Assembly (NCBI RefSeq): GCF_905220565.1
Contig: NC_059421.1
Location: 3,491,501 to 3,555,500, forward strand
Reading direction: 5' to 3'
Length of the DNA stretch: 64,000 nt
From: Melitaea cinxia
Lineage: Eukaryota > Arthropoda > Insecta > Lepidoptera > Nymphalidae
Shown here: positions 17,663-29,337 of the stretch, in pieces
How the letters are laid out: each line of letters opens with the position of its first letter
Numbering within the stretch: the first letter of the stretch is position 1
Made by a program: the position numbers and the translations under genes
The notes under the pieces: generated by a model
The model's input: only the letters and a program-made list of their open reading frames with translations
Told to the model about the DNA's origin: nothing
Databases searched by the model: none

Positions 17663-20129
17663 ATCATTATTATTATGTAAAGAAGCAAATATATTTTTTG
17701 TCTGTATACGCGACAATCAATTCAAAATACATAAAAATATGTTAACGTTGTTTTTTATAGTTATACTTATTACTTGAAGTGGTCCTGTATAGAAGCTATT
17801 ATTAATTTATTTCAAAATTTAAATTAAAAAAAAAAACCGATATACATTCATGAGAAAACTTTGTTTTACATACAACCCGTTGAAGTGCTACAAAATTATT
17901 GATGCAAGTTCGACAGTTTGTACCGAGGCTGACATTATAGATGCATTACTGCAAATCCACGCGAGCGACTCAACGGTCCGTACTGAAATACACTCCACTA
18001 TGCAACTGAATAAGATAAATAATCTAAGTTTAGCTACATTTTTTGGAGTTCTCACCTCCTTTATTTTTCTCTGGGAGTGTAACGCAAAATTTTTATAAGC
18101 ACTTGACATTGGTTTGCCGTTCCACAGCTTTGTAGCGTTATCACCGCAAATCACTTTGCAAATTGTGGGCTTAGCCGGCTTAGTTTTCAAAGGACTTTAG
18201 GTATTGTTTTGTTTACCCTTGCAGTGTTGGGTATACTATTCCAAACTTAACTTAAGATTTTTATTAAAACAATTTAAACATAATTAACTTATTTATCTTG
18301 TTATAGCAATATAATAGATTACAGAAATAATAATGTGATTCATTCATTCAAGATTTAACACAATTTTTAATATGTTTCATATATATATTTATATTTACTT
18401 TTTATATATATTTCAGTATATTTACGTTTCTAAAGATTCTTTTATCGTCTGATGTCTGTCATAGTCTATTACAGTAAGATGGGCCAAAACATATTTTTGT
18501 ATAAGTATGTTTGAATATATAAAGAAATAGTAAAAATAACCTTATTATTATTTGCTTTTAAATAAAAATAATAATGAAATAGAAAAAAAGATGCAAATAT
18601 TTTAATATAAAGTTTGACGTTTACGATCTGATGAACAATGCCCCCCTTTTGCCTGTCACAGGAAACGTGTTTTCTGTCAATCTAAAAATCTGTAAAGAAT
18701 CAGAATTTCATATATGATTACAACGTTATTACGAGGCACAACCTCGAAAATAATAATAAAAACCGCAGTAAGTGAGGCCGTTCGTTGCGAATTACACAAA
18801 TTCGTAATTTGCAGTGTGGCGTTGTGAATAACGCGTAGCTTAGGAGGGTGCCTGACATTTTTATTGAATTATAATATGAATAGCTTTTGTTTGAAAATTA
18901 TGTAGTTTATATTTTAACTTACGGGTGATTTGTAAAATATACATGAAGTTTGACTTTTAAACAGTTTTTATTAAAATCATTTAACGAACTGTTGTATAAG
19001 CATTCTAAAAGTGTTTTATTTTACATAAGTTATGACACTTTATTGGCAAACTTAACCGTCTATATAGAACTCTAATATTAGTAAATATTATTTACAACAT
19101 TCTAAATATAGCATGACGTTAAGGAAATTTTAATAACTATATAAAATACAAACGTATACAATTAATAAAAAAACGATAAGTTTCCACGAAAGTCTGGCGT
19201 TGCATTTTTAAATTCTTCGAATATATTTCGAACGCTACGCTGTCGAGCATATTGAAGATGACGAGTATTGTAATATCATGAGTGGGATTATATAGGAAGA
19301 TGATTGGATGTCTCGACGTACGTCATTAGGGTTATTGGGTACCTCGTGGTATGTTATTGATGATAATCGACTTCTGGCGGCGTTATTCAGATTTACTCAC
19401 ACAAAACAGGTATTGAAACGTTTAAAAATTTAAAATGCGCTTTATTGGTTATACTTTCTTATTACTCTTAATTTCTTAACCTGGATGTTACTTAAGTTGA
19501 TTAAAAATATTGCTTATCACAGCATCAACATTAATTAAAATATTATTATTAAATTAAAAAAAAGTTCACTAGTAATATTTTAGTTTTACAAACGTCATAT
19601 TATACAGTCGTGTGACTGATATTACGTCACTTCCGTTATATATTTTTCTTACGGTTTTAGTATCACATTTTTTTCAGTTCGGTCGCCCAACCAAATGTCA
19701 AGCCTGCCGTAAGGAACTTCGTTCCAAAAATAATAAACATACATCATTCAAGTAACTTTACTGAACAACTTGAAAACTCGTCTTTAAAGTGATATTACCT
19801 TTTAAATCTATGAATATGATAAACAATAATAAAATAAAACTTTTATTTGTTAAATCTCTCACATGAAACCAAATACAAAGTACAAATGTGCAAATGAATG
19901 AATTGTGAATGAATTTATGAATTGTGAATGAATGAAATTATTGAATTTTACGCTAAATAACACTTCTAATTAAAATTTCTTCCCACAATGGGAACAGTGG
20001 AGTCTTAACTTGACGTGTAATTCATTATGGTAAAGGTAATTTGATAGGTAATCTTGAAAGAAAAAACAATAATTTAAGTTATAGGAAGAGAATAATAAAT
20101 TTCACTGAGAAACATAATTGTCGATTCAT
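17663..20129. other. AT-rich DNA without recognised element
   Basis: Unique-looking sequence. Opposed ORFs of 82 and 100 codons overlap at 17850-18190. The minus one (ICKVICGDNATKLWNGKP...) is lysine-rich in its first half but matches no family I know, so I do not call it. Short GAATGAATTGTGAAT-type repeats lie at about 19893-19935. Confidence 0.35.
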
Positions 20130-20296
20130 ATTATTGGGATGTGTTTTTTTTATACAACTAGGTAGGAACACAAGCACACCTGGTGGTAAGCGATTACCGT
20201 GGCTTATAGACGTCTGCAAAACCAGACCCATCGCAAGCGCGTTGCTGACTCTTACTCACCAACAGGAATACAACACTGCTTGAAAACAGTATTTAG
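20130..20296 (+). repeat. Dispersed repeat family D, partial copy
   Basis: Contains TGGTAAGCGATTACCGTGGC, a TTATAGACGTCTGCAAAACC-like stretch, CATCGCAAGCGCGTTGCTGA, and ends CTGCTTGAAAACAGTATTTA. The same ordered blocks recur at 22205-22440 (plus) and at 45385-45630 and 48868-49130 (minus). The family is non-coding and its class is unknown to me. Confidence 0.65.

Positions 20297-20297
<1 letters not shown>

Positions 20298-20346
<49 letters not shown>
20298..20346. repeat. (TA)n microsatellite
   Basis: About 24 uninterrupted TA units directly at the end of the repeat D copy. Confidence 0.9.
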
Positions 20347-20348
<2 letters not shown>

Positions 20349-20823
20349 GAGATACGAGTACATATTTGACCTACGCCCACATACTAAGTGTAAATACAAA
20401 TGATATGTAATACGGCAGAAAGATCAATGAAAATCAAATGAAAAGAATAACAAAACTACAAAGGTAATTTTATTGCTAAGTAAATAATTATCTCTTCCAA
20501 ACGACGTCAACTACACGTAATTAACGAATTTTCATGTAGCTTAATTCAATAAATATTTTACCGAGCAATTATTTTGTTTAAAAGCTTAATTCTTAGAATT
20601 TGCTATTCAAAGAGTTTTCAATATGCTTTTAACTCGTTATTCGACGCTGTGAAAAGTTTTCATTCTAGTAAATAAATTGTCGTTAAAGTGACGATTGTAT
20701 TGAGAATCTTTTGTTTACAAAACTTTTCATTTCACGTAACGTATAGAGCTGAGATGTAATAAAACAATTAAGTTCTCTAACCTTAAAATTCGATAAAATC
20801 TCTTTAAATTTTAATTTTTGATT

Positions 20824-21050
20824 GAAGTAAAACTTCTTTACGCAAGCTTGACTTTTTGGGGAGTAAGCTAGTAAATGCGTGACGAGAGCGTTGCGAAAAG
20901 TGTGACCAGGCGAGGGGAACGGAAGTTGAGAGGGAGATATAAGTTAGTGAAGATGGAAAGACAGAGAGATACATTCCGTAAGTTACGAAAATTATTATTA
21001 AAAAATTCCGTAAGTTTTACTTCAGTCGTCTGGTCTAAAGCACACTCGTT
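20824..21050. mobile_element. MITE-like repeat family E
   Basis: Left end GAAGTAAAACTTCTTTACGC, right part GTAAGTTTTACTTCAGTCGT followed by CTAAAGCACACTCGTTTTT. The ends are inverted versions of GAAGTAAAACTT. Related copies are at 44083-44325 and 53935-54099, the latter in reverse. The 72-codon ORF inside is not a recognisable protein. The termini extend past the inverted repeats, so exact ends are uncertain. Confidence 0.6.
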
Positions 21051-21569
21051 TTTTATTTATTTTTCGGATTATGATTTGTCATATATTTTATAAAAGATTT
21101 CTCATAAAAAAATGTTATAACCTCGAACATAAAAATGATGATCTTTCGTACCTCGTCCACACAAATACTAAAAAATTACAAGTACCTACATCTATGAAAT
21201 AACAAAATTGGAACAATAATTTTAAATGTTCTTGGTTAGTTAACTTAGTTTTCGATTTTGATATACACTTATTTTAGAACTCCTAAAATGCATTAGCTAT
21301 CTCTTATCCTAGAATAACGAAAAATACGTCACTTGCGCAACCGTTTGTCGATCAACTGTTTCGAATGAAAATTCAAATAAATTACAATCATAGCGAAAAT
21401 CAGAGAAATAAATAGATGATAGTCGTATATATTTTACTAGCGACATCTGTCGTTCCATATTTTTTTTACGCGATAAGTAATCACCAACATATTATATACT
21501 AAAACATACTTAAAACCTACTTCGAAACTCACTGGATCTTATGGCATAAGTATTATTCCGATCGCTTCA

Positions 21570-21720
21570 GCAGTTTTATTTATTTTATTTTATTTATTAA
21601 AACTTTATTGCATACAAAAAAGAAGATACATTTTAGAACCATTAGATACAAAAACAAATAGTGTATGCAAAGCTTGTCGCCTATAGTGATCTCTTCCAGG
21701 AAACCTTTAATGAAAGTAGT
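21570..21720 (-). repeat. LINE 3' tail fragment
   Basis: TATTTATTTTATTTTATTTA followed by TTAAAACTTTATTGCATAC and, later, TAGTGATCTCTTCCAGGAAA. The same organisation, an A+T-rich tail then a TTTATTG..-type segment then CTTCCAG, is seen at the 3' ends near 7680-7800 and 50400-50540. This suggests a heavily 5'-truncated LINE on the minus strand. Confidence 0.5.
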
Positions 21721-21994
21721 ATAGTTTTCACACTATAACCGAACAAAAAAACCGGATCTCCATTTATTTGTATAGATTTATAAAAAAAAATTGTTTATAC
21801 AGTTACGGCTCAAATCATTTTCATCCCCCTTTACTAAATTGTTTATAGGTAATATATAAGATAATTATTTTTAATTACCCTAAAGGAAACCTAATACTTT
21901 CAAACCTCTTACAATACGCATTTCACTTAATTAGTAAGTAAAATATACGAATTCAGCCGCCGCCATTACTCTTACCCAAAGGAACATTACGACT

Positions 21995-22085
21995 GTTTAG
22001 AGATTCGTAAAAAAGATTTAAGAAGCACAAACCGCGATAAAAGTCAATTCCAATGGAGTCGGACGAGATTTTACGATTTACAATA
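21995..22085 (+). repeat. Dispersed repeat F, copy 1
   Basis: GTAAAAAAGATTTAAGAAGC, ACCGCGATAAAAGTCAATT and GGAGTCGGACGAGATTT. A near-identical block occurs at 56890-56975 in the same orientation. Short and non-coding. Confidence 0.55.
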
Positions 22086-22204
22086 AATAAACTCTTATAT
22101 ATTTCACATTTGTTTTCTTGTTATATATAGTTATGTGTAGTGAAAATCAACCCAGCGGACCGAAGCTCATGATACCCAAAAGTGATATTCATTTCAGAAG
22201 ACAT

Positions 22205-22440
22205 CAAAGGAGATTTTTTTATTACAACTAGAAGTAAGCGATTACCGTAGCTTATAGTTACGAGTAGATGCTTGCAATACCCCAAGCATCTCAAGCGCGT
22301 CACCGAGCTTACCCTAAATCCCTAACTTAACACTACTCGAAAGCAATATTATTTAGCTGTGATCTGTAAGGTCAAAGGTACTTACCTAGTTTGGCTGCTC
22401 CAGATTTAGAGCGGGATATTTCGTGCTGTACCCTACCTCA
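22205..22440 (+). repeat. Dispersed repeat family D, diverged copy
   Basis: AAGTAAGCGATTACCGTAGC and TTATAG-type blocks, CTCAAGCGCGTCACCGA, ATTTAGCTGTGATCTGTAAG, then GGCTGCTCCAGATTTAGAGC. Same order as the copy at 48868-49130 (reverse there). Confidence 0.6.
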
Positions 22441-23095
22441 ATTAATATGAATTTTATAAAAGGACACAAAAGAGGAAATTACACAGTTACACAGGACAAT
22501 AAATCAACAGCAAATTGTTGTCCAGATGTCAAATAGAGTGCACAAATCGACATCTAAATGGCTATGGTGAACATTTATCATAATGCACTCGCGTTATAGT
22601 CATTTTCATTGCTAGGAAATCATTTTGTAATATCAAGAAAGATGTTCTCTATATGATTGTTTTTAGAATTCTATATTTGATATACTATATTAATTACTTT
22701 AAATAAACTTAATTTTAACAAAAGTAAAAAAAAAAAACTGAATATATATGTGTGGTATACAATTAAGTAACAGATAATGAATCTTTAATATATTAAGCCA
22801 TTAAGCTCACACGGTTTGTTTACTCGTATTTAATTAGAATATTAATGACGTGTAGTTAAGTCAAATTAAAAGGAATGATATGAAAACTTTGTCAATGCGA
22901 GGATTGATCACCAATCAGTGATTATTGATAGATTAATGAACTAATCAATCATCACAACAAACTCATTAGTCAAATGGATCTAATGAGGATGTTTATTTAC
23001 TTTTATTTATATTTTCTGTTATTCTCATTTGACTTGATATAATAGTAGCAGTTACGAACTAGAGACGAATTTTATTAATCTGATGATATTGTATA
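22441..23095. other. AT-rich DNA, no feature recognised
   Basis: Unremarkable A+T-rich sequence up to the abrupt GC increase that marks the next LINE. Confidence 0.4.
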
Positions 23096-23636
23096 TTCTA
23101 AGAGTCTTTTCGTTTTTTCCCCGTGTAGGGACGGGCAGTAGAATACGATTTCCTACGGCCCGGCAAGAAGGCCTGTCGTAAGAGCCGACAAAATTCTTGA
23201 GGTGGTAGGCTTCGGCCGTGGCTTGATTACCACCCTCTGGGTAAAGTCGCGCCGCCAAACGGCAATCGCTGTGTTCCGGGGCGGGTCCCAGAGCAGCCAT
23301 TTGGGGGATGTGTATGGGTAGTTGTGGCACTCTATGTGACCGATTCTGTCTGCTCATCACTGCCGCATCGGGTGCCTGGCTTCGGAGGGTAGCGGGATCC
23401 GAGGCACGGTGCCGCCGCTGGCCGACCGTAGGAAGTTGGGGGCCCAAGTAGCAGGATAGCCACCTGTGAAAGGCTGCCCCGCCACCTGACGAAAAATCCC
23501 AGAATGTTCTACCTTGCCGGTTGGCGACCGGAAGGGAGGACCAGGTAGCCATTCTGGGGGGGCTCGGGCGTCCCCGCGGTCTCCGCGTCAGGCCCCCTCC
23601 GTGCGGCGGTGTTGAGTCTGACACCTGGTAGGTAGG

Positions 23637-25217
23637 ATGCCGCCTCGTCCAGTCGCGTTCCCCAGAACCTATTCGCTCTCCATGAAAGCACACAATAGTA
23701 AAAGAAGGTATACACAGCGGCTGCACGTCCTCCCATTGAAAGTGCACCTCTCTAACATCCGAGGTCTGCACTCCAATCTCGAATCTGTCCATCACCGCCT
23801 AGAAACAGAAAAACCGCAGCTGCTGTTCCTCACTGAGACGCAGATCAGATGTCCGGCTGACACGGCGTACCTCAGCTACCCCGGGTATTCTCTGGAGCAC
23901 AGGTTCATACCTCGTGCCGGAGTCTGTGTGTGCGTCCGTGATGACATTTGCATCAAGCGTCTTAAGCACCTTGAGACATCCAGTTACTCCATCCTATGGG
24001 TTCTGGTGGACACAGGACAGGAGAAAATCCTGTATGCCTGTGTCTACCGTTCGCACAGTGGAGACGTGGAAACAACTCAGTTATGTGACCATCTCACCCT
24101 AACGGCGGATAAGGCTCGAGAGCGTTACCCTTCGGCACAGTTAGCCATCCTGGGGGACTTCAACGCCCACCACCAGGAGTGGCTATACCCATACCAGGTG
24201 ACCGACCATGCTGGGAGAGAAGTGCGTAAACTAGCCTTGACGCTAGACCTCACCCAGCTTGTTAATTGTGCTACCAGGGTACCAGACGTAGACTTTCATA
24301 CCGCCAACTGCTTAGACCTATTTTTAACAACTGATCCGGACAGTTACTCAATAACAGTTTCTGCACCACTGGGTACTTCTGACCACTGTCTGGTAAAATC
24401 TGTATCCGTCTGTTCCCCACCCGAAGAAGCCCCATGTGGCCCAAGACGGGTCTGGCGCTACAAGGCAGCGGATTGGGATGAGATGCGTCACTTTTTCTCG
24501 TCCTATCCTTGGCGAGAGGTATGCTTTTCTTCTGATGATCCGTCGAGCTGCGCTGAAGCCATTACCGCGGTTATACGCCAGGGTATGGAATATTTTATAC
24601 CATACTCTGACGTAGCGACGAATGGAAAAGCTCGCCCATGGTTTGATGCGGAATGCTATCGTGCAGAAGTCAAAAAGCGGTCGGCATACACTGCATGGGC
24701 TGAAGCTCGAGCGCGCAAGTCTCCTAATTCTCGGAATTTGAAGAAAGCTTTTAACCAAGCTGCCAAGGCATGTAAAAGGGCGTTACGCAGGGCTAGATTC
24801 AACCATATCAGCCGCATTGGGGCCAAACTAGCTTCTTACCCTTCTGGGAGCAAAGCGTTTTGGTCCCTGGCAAAAGCCGTTGAATCTAACTTTTGTCGGC
24901 CGTCACTTCCACCATTGCTGAGGACTGATGGATCACTGGCCCATTCTGCAAAAGAGAAAGCGGATTTGTTTGCATCTCTTTTTGCTGAGAACTCTCGTCT
25001 GGATGTTGCAGGAAAAGCTCCACCAATCTCAACTCGTGCTGACTGCATTATGGCAGAAGTACGCATACGCCAAAAAGAGATCCTTAAAATCCTGCAAACT
25101 CTAGACGTGAACAAGGCCAGCGGACCGGACGGTATACCAGCGATAGTCCTGCGTACCTGTGCCCCTGAGTTGTCTCCACCTCTCACACGCCTGTACCGCC
25201 TGTGTACCGTCTGTTAA
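23637..25217 (+). pseudogene. LINE endonuclease and RT N-terminus (first part of broken ORF)
   Basis: 526 codons. The endonuclease is at about residues 35-265: VHLSNIRGLHSNLESVHHRL, LLFLTETQIR, LAILGDFNAHHQEW, NCLDLFLTTDP and GTSDHCLVKS (S-D-H catalytic box). After a basic linker (KRALRRARFNHI) the RT opens with KASGPDGIPAIVLRTCAPEL. The frame then ends falsely in CTVC at a short duplication. The minus-strand ORF at 23052-23795 and others here are shadows. Confidence 0.9.
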
Positions 25218-26646
25218 GACTAGCAAAGTGCCGAAGTCTTGGAAGCTTGCCAACGTGCAGCCTGTGCCCAAAAAAGGTAGTCGTGCAGACCCTGTCAATT
25301 ACCGTCCCATCTCGGTCACGTCCATACTCTGTAAGACTATGGAACGTACACTAAACAACAAACTCTTGGCCCACTTGGAAGGTAACGATCTCCTCAGCGA
25401 CCGGCAGTACGGTTTCCGCCAGCACCGTTCGACTGGGGACCTTCTAGTGTATGCCACACATATATGGAGTGAGGCCATTGACAAACACGGCGAAGCACTT
25501 GCCGTGTCTCTCGATATCTCGAAGGCCTTTGACAGGGTTTGGCACGCGAGCCTTATAAGCAAGCTCCCTTCATATGGTATTCCACCTGGCCTTTGCACTT
25601 GGATTTCTGACTTCCTGAGCGAACGTTCAATACAAGTTGTCCTTGACGGGTACTCGTCGGACCAAAAGGCTATCAACGCCGGTGTTCCTCAGGGATCAGT
25701 CTTGTCCGCTACCCTCTTCCTACTGCACATTAACGATCTGCTCGTCCCCGGTACCTTTGGGTATGCTGACGACAGCACAGTGACGGACAGATACTTCTCG
25801 AAAGCAAGGGCTAGTAAGGATGTTATCCAGTCTTGTCGAGAGGATATGGTCAGCCGCTTGAACGTCGCCCTCAAGGCAGTCTCCGAATGGGGCGATGCCA
25901 ATCTGGTCACGTTCAACGCTACAAAAACACAGGCGTGTGTGTTCTCCTCTAAACGGAGCCCTTTACACCTGACTCCGACTTTCCGGGATGATTCTGTGAA
26001 AATTACCGACTCCCTACAGCTCCTCGGTGTAGAGCTATCGCCCAATCTGAACTTTGGGCAACACATCGAGTCCAAAGCAAAAACTGCAGCAAAAAAACTA
26101 GGTATTCTCTCTAAGGTTAGGCGATACTTCACTCCAGAACAGTTGCTTCAACTATATCAAGCACAAGTTCGGTCTTGTATGGAGTATTGCTGCCATCTTT
26201 GGGATGGATCCGCCAAATACCAACTGGCAACTTTGGACTCGGTGGAAAAACGAGCTAAGAGACTCATAGGTGACCCTACTCTGACAGACACCAAGTTGCA
26301 GAGTCTCGATCATTGGCGTAGGGTGGCTCGTCTGTCGGTGTTCTACAAAATATATTTCGGTGAGTGTGCGAAGGAATTACATGATCTAATTCCCCCAACA
26401 ACCTTCCGCCATCGGGACACTAGGCGCGGTCGATCGTTCCATCCTTATGTCATTGATATGCCACCTACGCGCACAAAACGCTTTGGCACCACTTTCCTGA
26501 TGCGCACAGCTAAGGAATGGAACTCGTTGCCCGCGTCCGTGTTTCCCGAACGATACAATCTGGGTGCCTTCAAGGCCAGAGTGAATAGGCTGTTATTAGG
26601 CAGGCATGCTCCACCTTCGACCGCATCGTCACTTAACATCAGGTGA
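25218..26646 (+). pseudogene. LINE RT core and C-terminus (second part of broken ORF)
   Basis: Continues in another frame (open from 25159; real homology from about 25213): KTSKVPKSWKLANVQPVPKK, YRPISVTS, RQYGFRQHRSTGDLLV, VSLDISKAFDRVW, GVPQGSVLSATLFLLHINDL, and the catalytic FGYADDSTV at about 25756-25780. The last is F-G-Y-A-D-D where many LINEs have a longer Y-A-D-D context. The C-terminus has AKEWNSLPASVFPERYNLGA, the usual W-N-S-L-P block. It ends just before the poly(A). The domain set is complete across the two frames; only one frame break is seen. Confidence 0.9.
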
Positions 26647-26691
26647 GATTGTGGTCAAATGCCTGCCTATCTGACATAAAAAAAAAAAAAA

Positions 26692-27030
26692 TGTCTCATC
26701 GACATCGCTCTGGCGTAGTGATGCGTGCACCGCATGGGCGCTTTCACACTGGCTATTGCTGGTACGATTCCCGCTCGGAATGGATATTTGTAGTTGAACA
26801 AAGATTTCCTTCCTGTCTTGTTGTCTGTCCTTGTGGTTTACCCCATCGTGCCTCGGAGAGCACGTAAACTGTCGGTCCCGGTTGTTGTCATAGATACCTG
26901 ATAGCGATCGTTAATCACAGTCGGCAATCGCCAGCCCGCAGAGTAGCGTGGTGTACTAAGCCGATGTATTATCCGATCCTTCTCCTACATGGAGTAAGAG
27001 GTCTCAGCAGTGGGATATTACAGGCTGAAT
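26692..27030 (+). mobile_element. SINE-A copy, head at the LINE poly(A)
   Basis: The head begins right after the LINE poly(A): CTCTGGCGTAGTGATGCGTG (A-box-like) and GGTACGATTCCCGCTCGG (B-box region, one change from GGTTCGATTCC). The body ends in GGTCTCAGCAGTGGGATATT and ACAGGCTGAAT. Orientation is opposite to the 17320 copy. The CTCGGAATGGAT head variant is shared with the copy at 47905-48168. Confidence 0.75.
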
Positions 27031-27402
27031 AATTATATTTTCAAAGGTAACAATATTAAAAATTAAGTAGGTAAAAGTAATTTAACCAAAAAAATATCGT
27101 GCAAGAGATTTGTGTTCTCATTAAAGGTGCGGAGGAGGAAAACCGTCTAAGTCGAGCAATTTCTCAAAGTTACGCCCGGATTAGGTTTAATATTTTTTTG
27201 TTGTTGTAAAAACGGGATTATTATATAACAAAAATGCTCATTAATGATATTATAATCCATTTTTTGTTTTCTGGAAACAAGTTATTTTCTTTCAAAAGGT
27301 ATTTAGTTATCAACTTTTTTATTATTAAGTGTTTTATTTGTAATTAGAAATGATTTAATTACTTTTTTTGTATAATTTAAGCGACTTTATGCTTATAATA
27401 AA
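27031..27402. other. AT-rich spacer
   Basis: No recognised feature between the SINE and the Helitron terminus. Confidence 0.4.
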
Positions 27403-29165
27403 CTAGCTGTGCCCGCGGCTTCGCCCGCGATGAAATTAGTGTATCACAAAGTTTTCCCGGCAAACTTCCAGTGAAACTCTCATCAAAATCGGCTTAGCCG
27501 TTCCGTAAACCTTCCTCTTGCCAATGGTGGAGCCCTTTCTCGAATGGTGAAATCGCGTGAAAATCCGTTAGTAGATTTTGAGCGAATCGATCACATACAC
27601 TTTTGGGGACTTTGTTTTATATTACACTTACTGTTGCCCGCGACTACGTCCGCGTGGTTATGAAGATATGCATTACTATTAAAATGTTTAACGCAAATTA
27701 TTTTTTTATTTCAGTCACTTGAAACGCTTATCAAACTGAGTAACTTTTTAAAAGGCACAATTTAGTATAATTTAATAGTTATTTTTATAAAACCTCTATA
27801 CACCACATTTTTAGTTTTATTTTCAGGCTGTTTAAGTTTCATACAAACTATCAACCCCAATTAAACCTCCTTAGCGGTGGAATATCGTAAAATCCGTTCT
27901 TAGCGGACGTCTGCTGACTATACCTCCCTGCCAAATTTTATCTTTGTCCAACCTGGATGGACAGACCATCCAGCGGTTTTTCAGTTCTCGTGATGAGTCA
28001 GTTAGTGACCTTTCTCTTTTATATAGATATATAGATTACGATGCATTTTTTGGACACCTCCTCACCATCTATAGAGCATATATTGTACATTTCAAGTCTC
28101 TTACTTCAAAAACATAAGACTTTCATACAAACTTCCGACCCCCGTTTTTTGGATCGATCCCCCCTTAGGGGTCGATTTTCGTAAAATTAGTTCGTAGCTG
28201 TTTACGCCCTATAAGAAACCTACCTGCCAAATTTCAAGTTTGTAGGTGCTATAGTTCCCGAGATTTCGTGATGAGTGAGTCAATCTACCATCCCCCGTTT
28301 TAACCCCAAAAGGGAGTTGCTTTCTAAAGATACATTATTTCGTCACCTTTTTACCATCTATAGAGCATAAATTTTAAATTTCAAGTCTCTTACTTCAAAA
28401 ACATAGGACTTTCATACAAACTTCCAACCCCCGTTTTACCCCCTTAGGAGTCGAGTTTCGTAAAATCCGTTCTTAACAGATGTCTACACTCTATAAGGAA
28501 AAATTATCTATCAAATTTCAAGTTTGTAGCTGTTATAGTTCCGGAGATTTCGTGATGAGGGAGTCAACCTATCATCCCCTGTTTTAACCCCATAAGGGAG
28601 TTGATTTCTAAAGATACATTATTTAGACTCCTTCTCATCATCTATAGAGCACACGTTTTAAATTTCAAGTCTCTTACTTCAAAAACATGAGACTTTCATA
28701 CAAACTTCCAACCCCCGTTTTATCCCCTTAGGGGTCGAATTTCATAAAATCCGTTCTTAGCGGATGTCTAAGACCTATAATGAGCGTATTTGCCAAATTT
28801 CAAGTTTTTAGGTGTCATAGTTTCGGAGGTTTCGCGATGAGTGAGTCAACCTACTATCCCCCGTTTTAGCACCAAAAAGGAGTTGATTTCTAAAGATACA
28901 TTATTTGGACACTTTTTCATCATCTATAGAGCATACATTTTAAATTTCAAGTCTCTTACTTCAAAAACATAGGACTTTCATACAAAATTGCAACCCCCGT
29001 TTTACCCCCTTAGGGGTCGAGTTTCGTAAAATCCGTTCTTAGCGGATGCCCACGTCTTATAAGGAGCCTACCTGCCAAATTTCAAGTTTGTAGGTGTTAT
29101 AGTTTCGGAGATTTCGTGATGAGTGAGTGACCTTTCGCTTTTATATATATTATTATTATTATAGA
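27403..29165 (-). mobile_element. Helitron-derived cluster with about 285-bp internal repeats
   Basis: On the minus strand the right-hand edge reads AATCTAT..., matching a Helitron 5' TC start (29165). The left-hand edge reads GCGAAGCCGCGGGCACAG then CTAG|T (27403-27406), matching a Helitron 3' end with a GC hairpin. Inside are a second hairpin-like end (GCCCGCGACTACGTCCGCG, about 27636) and a second start-like segment near 28010-28035, so this is probably two or more Helitrons side by side. No Rep/helicase ORF is present; it is non-autonomous. Confidence 0.72.
28066..29155. repeat. Four tandem units of about 282-289 bp
   Basis: CATCTATAGAGCA starts at 28066, 28355, 28639 and 28921. Each unit holds AATTTCAAGTCTCTTACTTC, ACTTTCATACAAA, CCCCCGTTTT, TAAAATCCGTTCTTAGCGGA or close variants, AATTTCAAGTTTGTAGGTG and TTTCGTGATGAGTGAGT. 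A shorter relative precedes it (about 27890-28010). The units are diverged by substitutions and small gaps. Confidence 0.85.
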
Positions 29166-29287
29166 TTACTTTGTACGTAGTCACTGTTGAATCTGTAGTT
29201 GACATTAATTTCTTTATTGCTCTTTGAGATATATAAGACTATGAACTGCTTATGATTTTTAACAAGAAACCTTCAGTTCAGTATTAA

Positions 29288-29337
29288 CGCTTAGCCTGTA
29301 ATATCTCACTGCTGGGTATAGGCCTCTTTCCCCATAT
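29288..29337 (-). mobile_element. SINE-A, tail part of a split copy
   Basis: Contains AGCCTGTAATATCTCACTGC, ATAGGCCTCTTTCC and CCATAT. It stops exactly where the LINE tail begins. The missing remainder starts at 34845 with ATATAGGAGAAGGATCTGAG, restoring the order seen in intact copies. ATAT is present on both sides. Confidence 0.82.

Larger units (their letters stand above)
23100..26691 (+). mobile_element. Single-ORF LINE with endonuclease and RT, GC-rich, frame-broken
   Basis: About 3.6 kb of distinctly GC-rich DNA in an AT-rich region: a 5' UTR of about 540 bp (23100-23636), one long coding region broken once near 25200, a very short 3' UTR and a poly(A) run (about 26678-26691). There is no separate ORF1. 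Motifs place it in the endonuclease-bearing LINEs (Jockey/I/Ingi-Vingi side); I cannot fix the clade by eye. The 5' boundary is inferred from the composition change. I found no convincing target duplication. Confidence 0.85.

Noticed and set aside
17888..18190. 100-codon minus-strand ORF (KVICGDNATKLWNGKP)
   Set aside because: It looked briefly like a degraded transposase, but no motif could be assigned and an opposed ORF of similar length overlaps it.
23052..23795. 247-codon minus-strand ORF with Pro/Arg-rich product
   Set aside because: It lies antisense to the GC-rich LINE 5' region; long antisense frames are expected in GC-rich DNA where stops are rare. No family motif.
24348..26132. Series of minus-strand ORFs (116-147 codons) over the LINE
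   Set aside because: Antisense shadows of the endonuclease-RT coding region.
28066..29155. CRISPR-like array (regular large repeats)
   Set aside because: Units are about 285 bp and tandem with no short repeat-spacer alternation, and the DNA is eukaryotic; they are Helitron-internal repeats.
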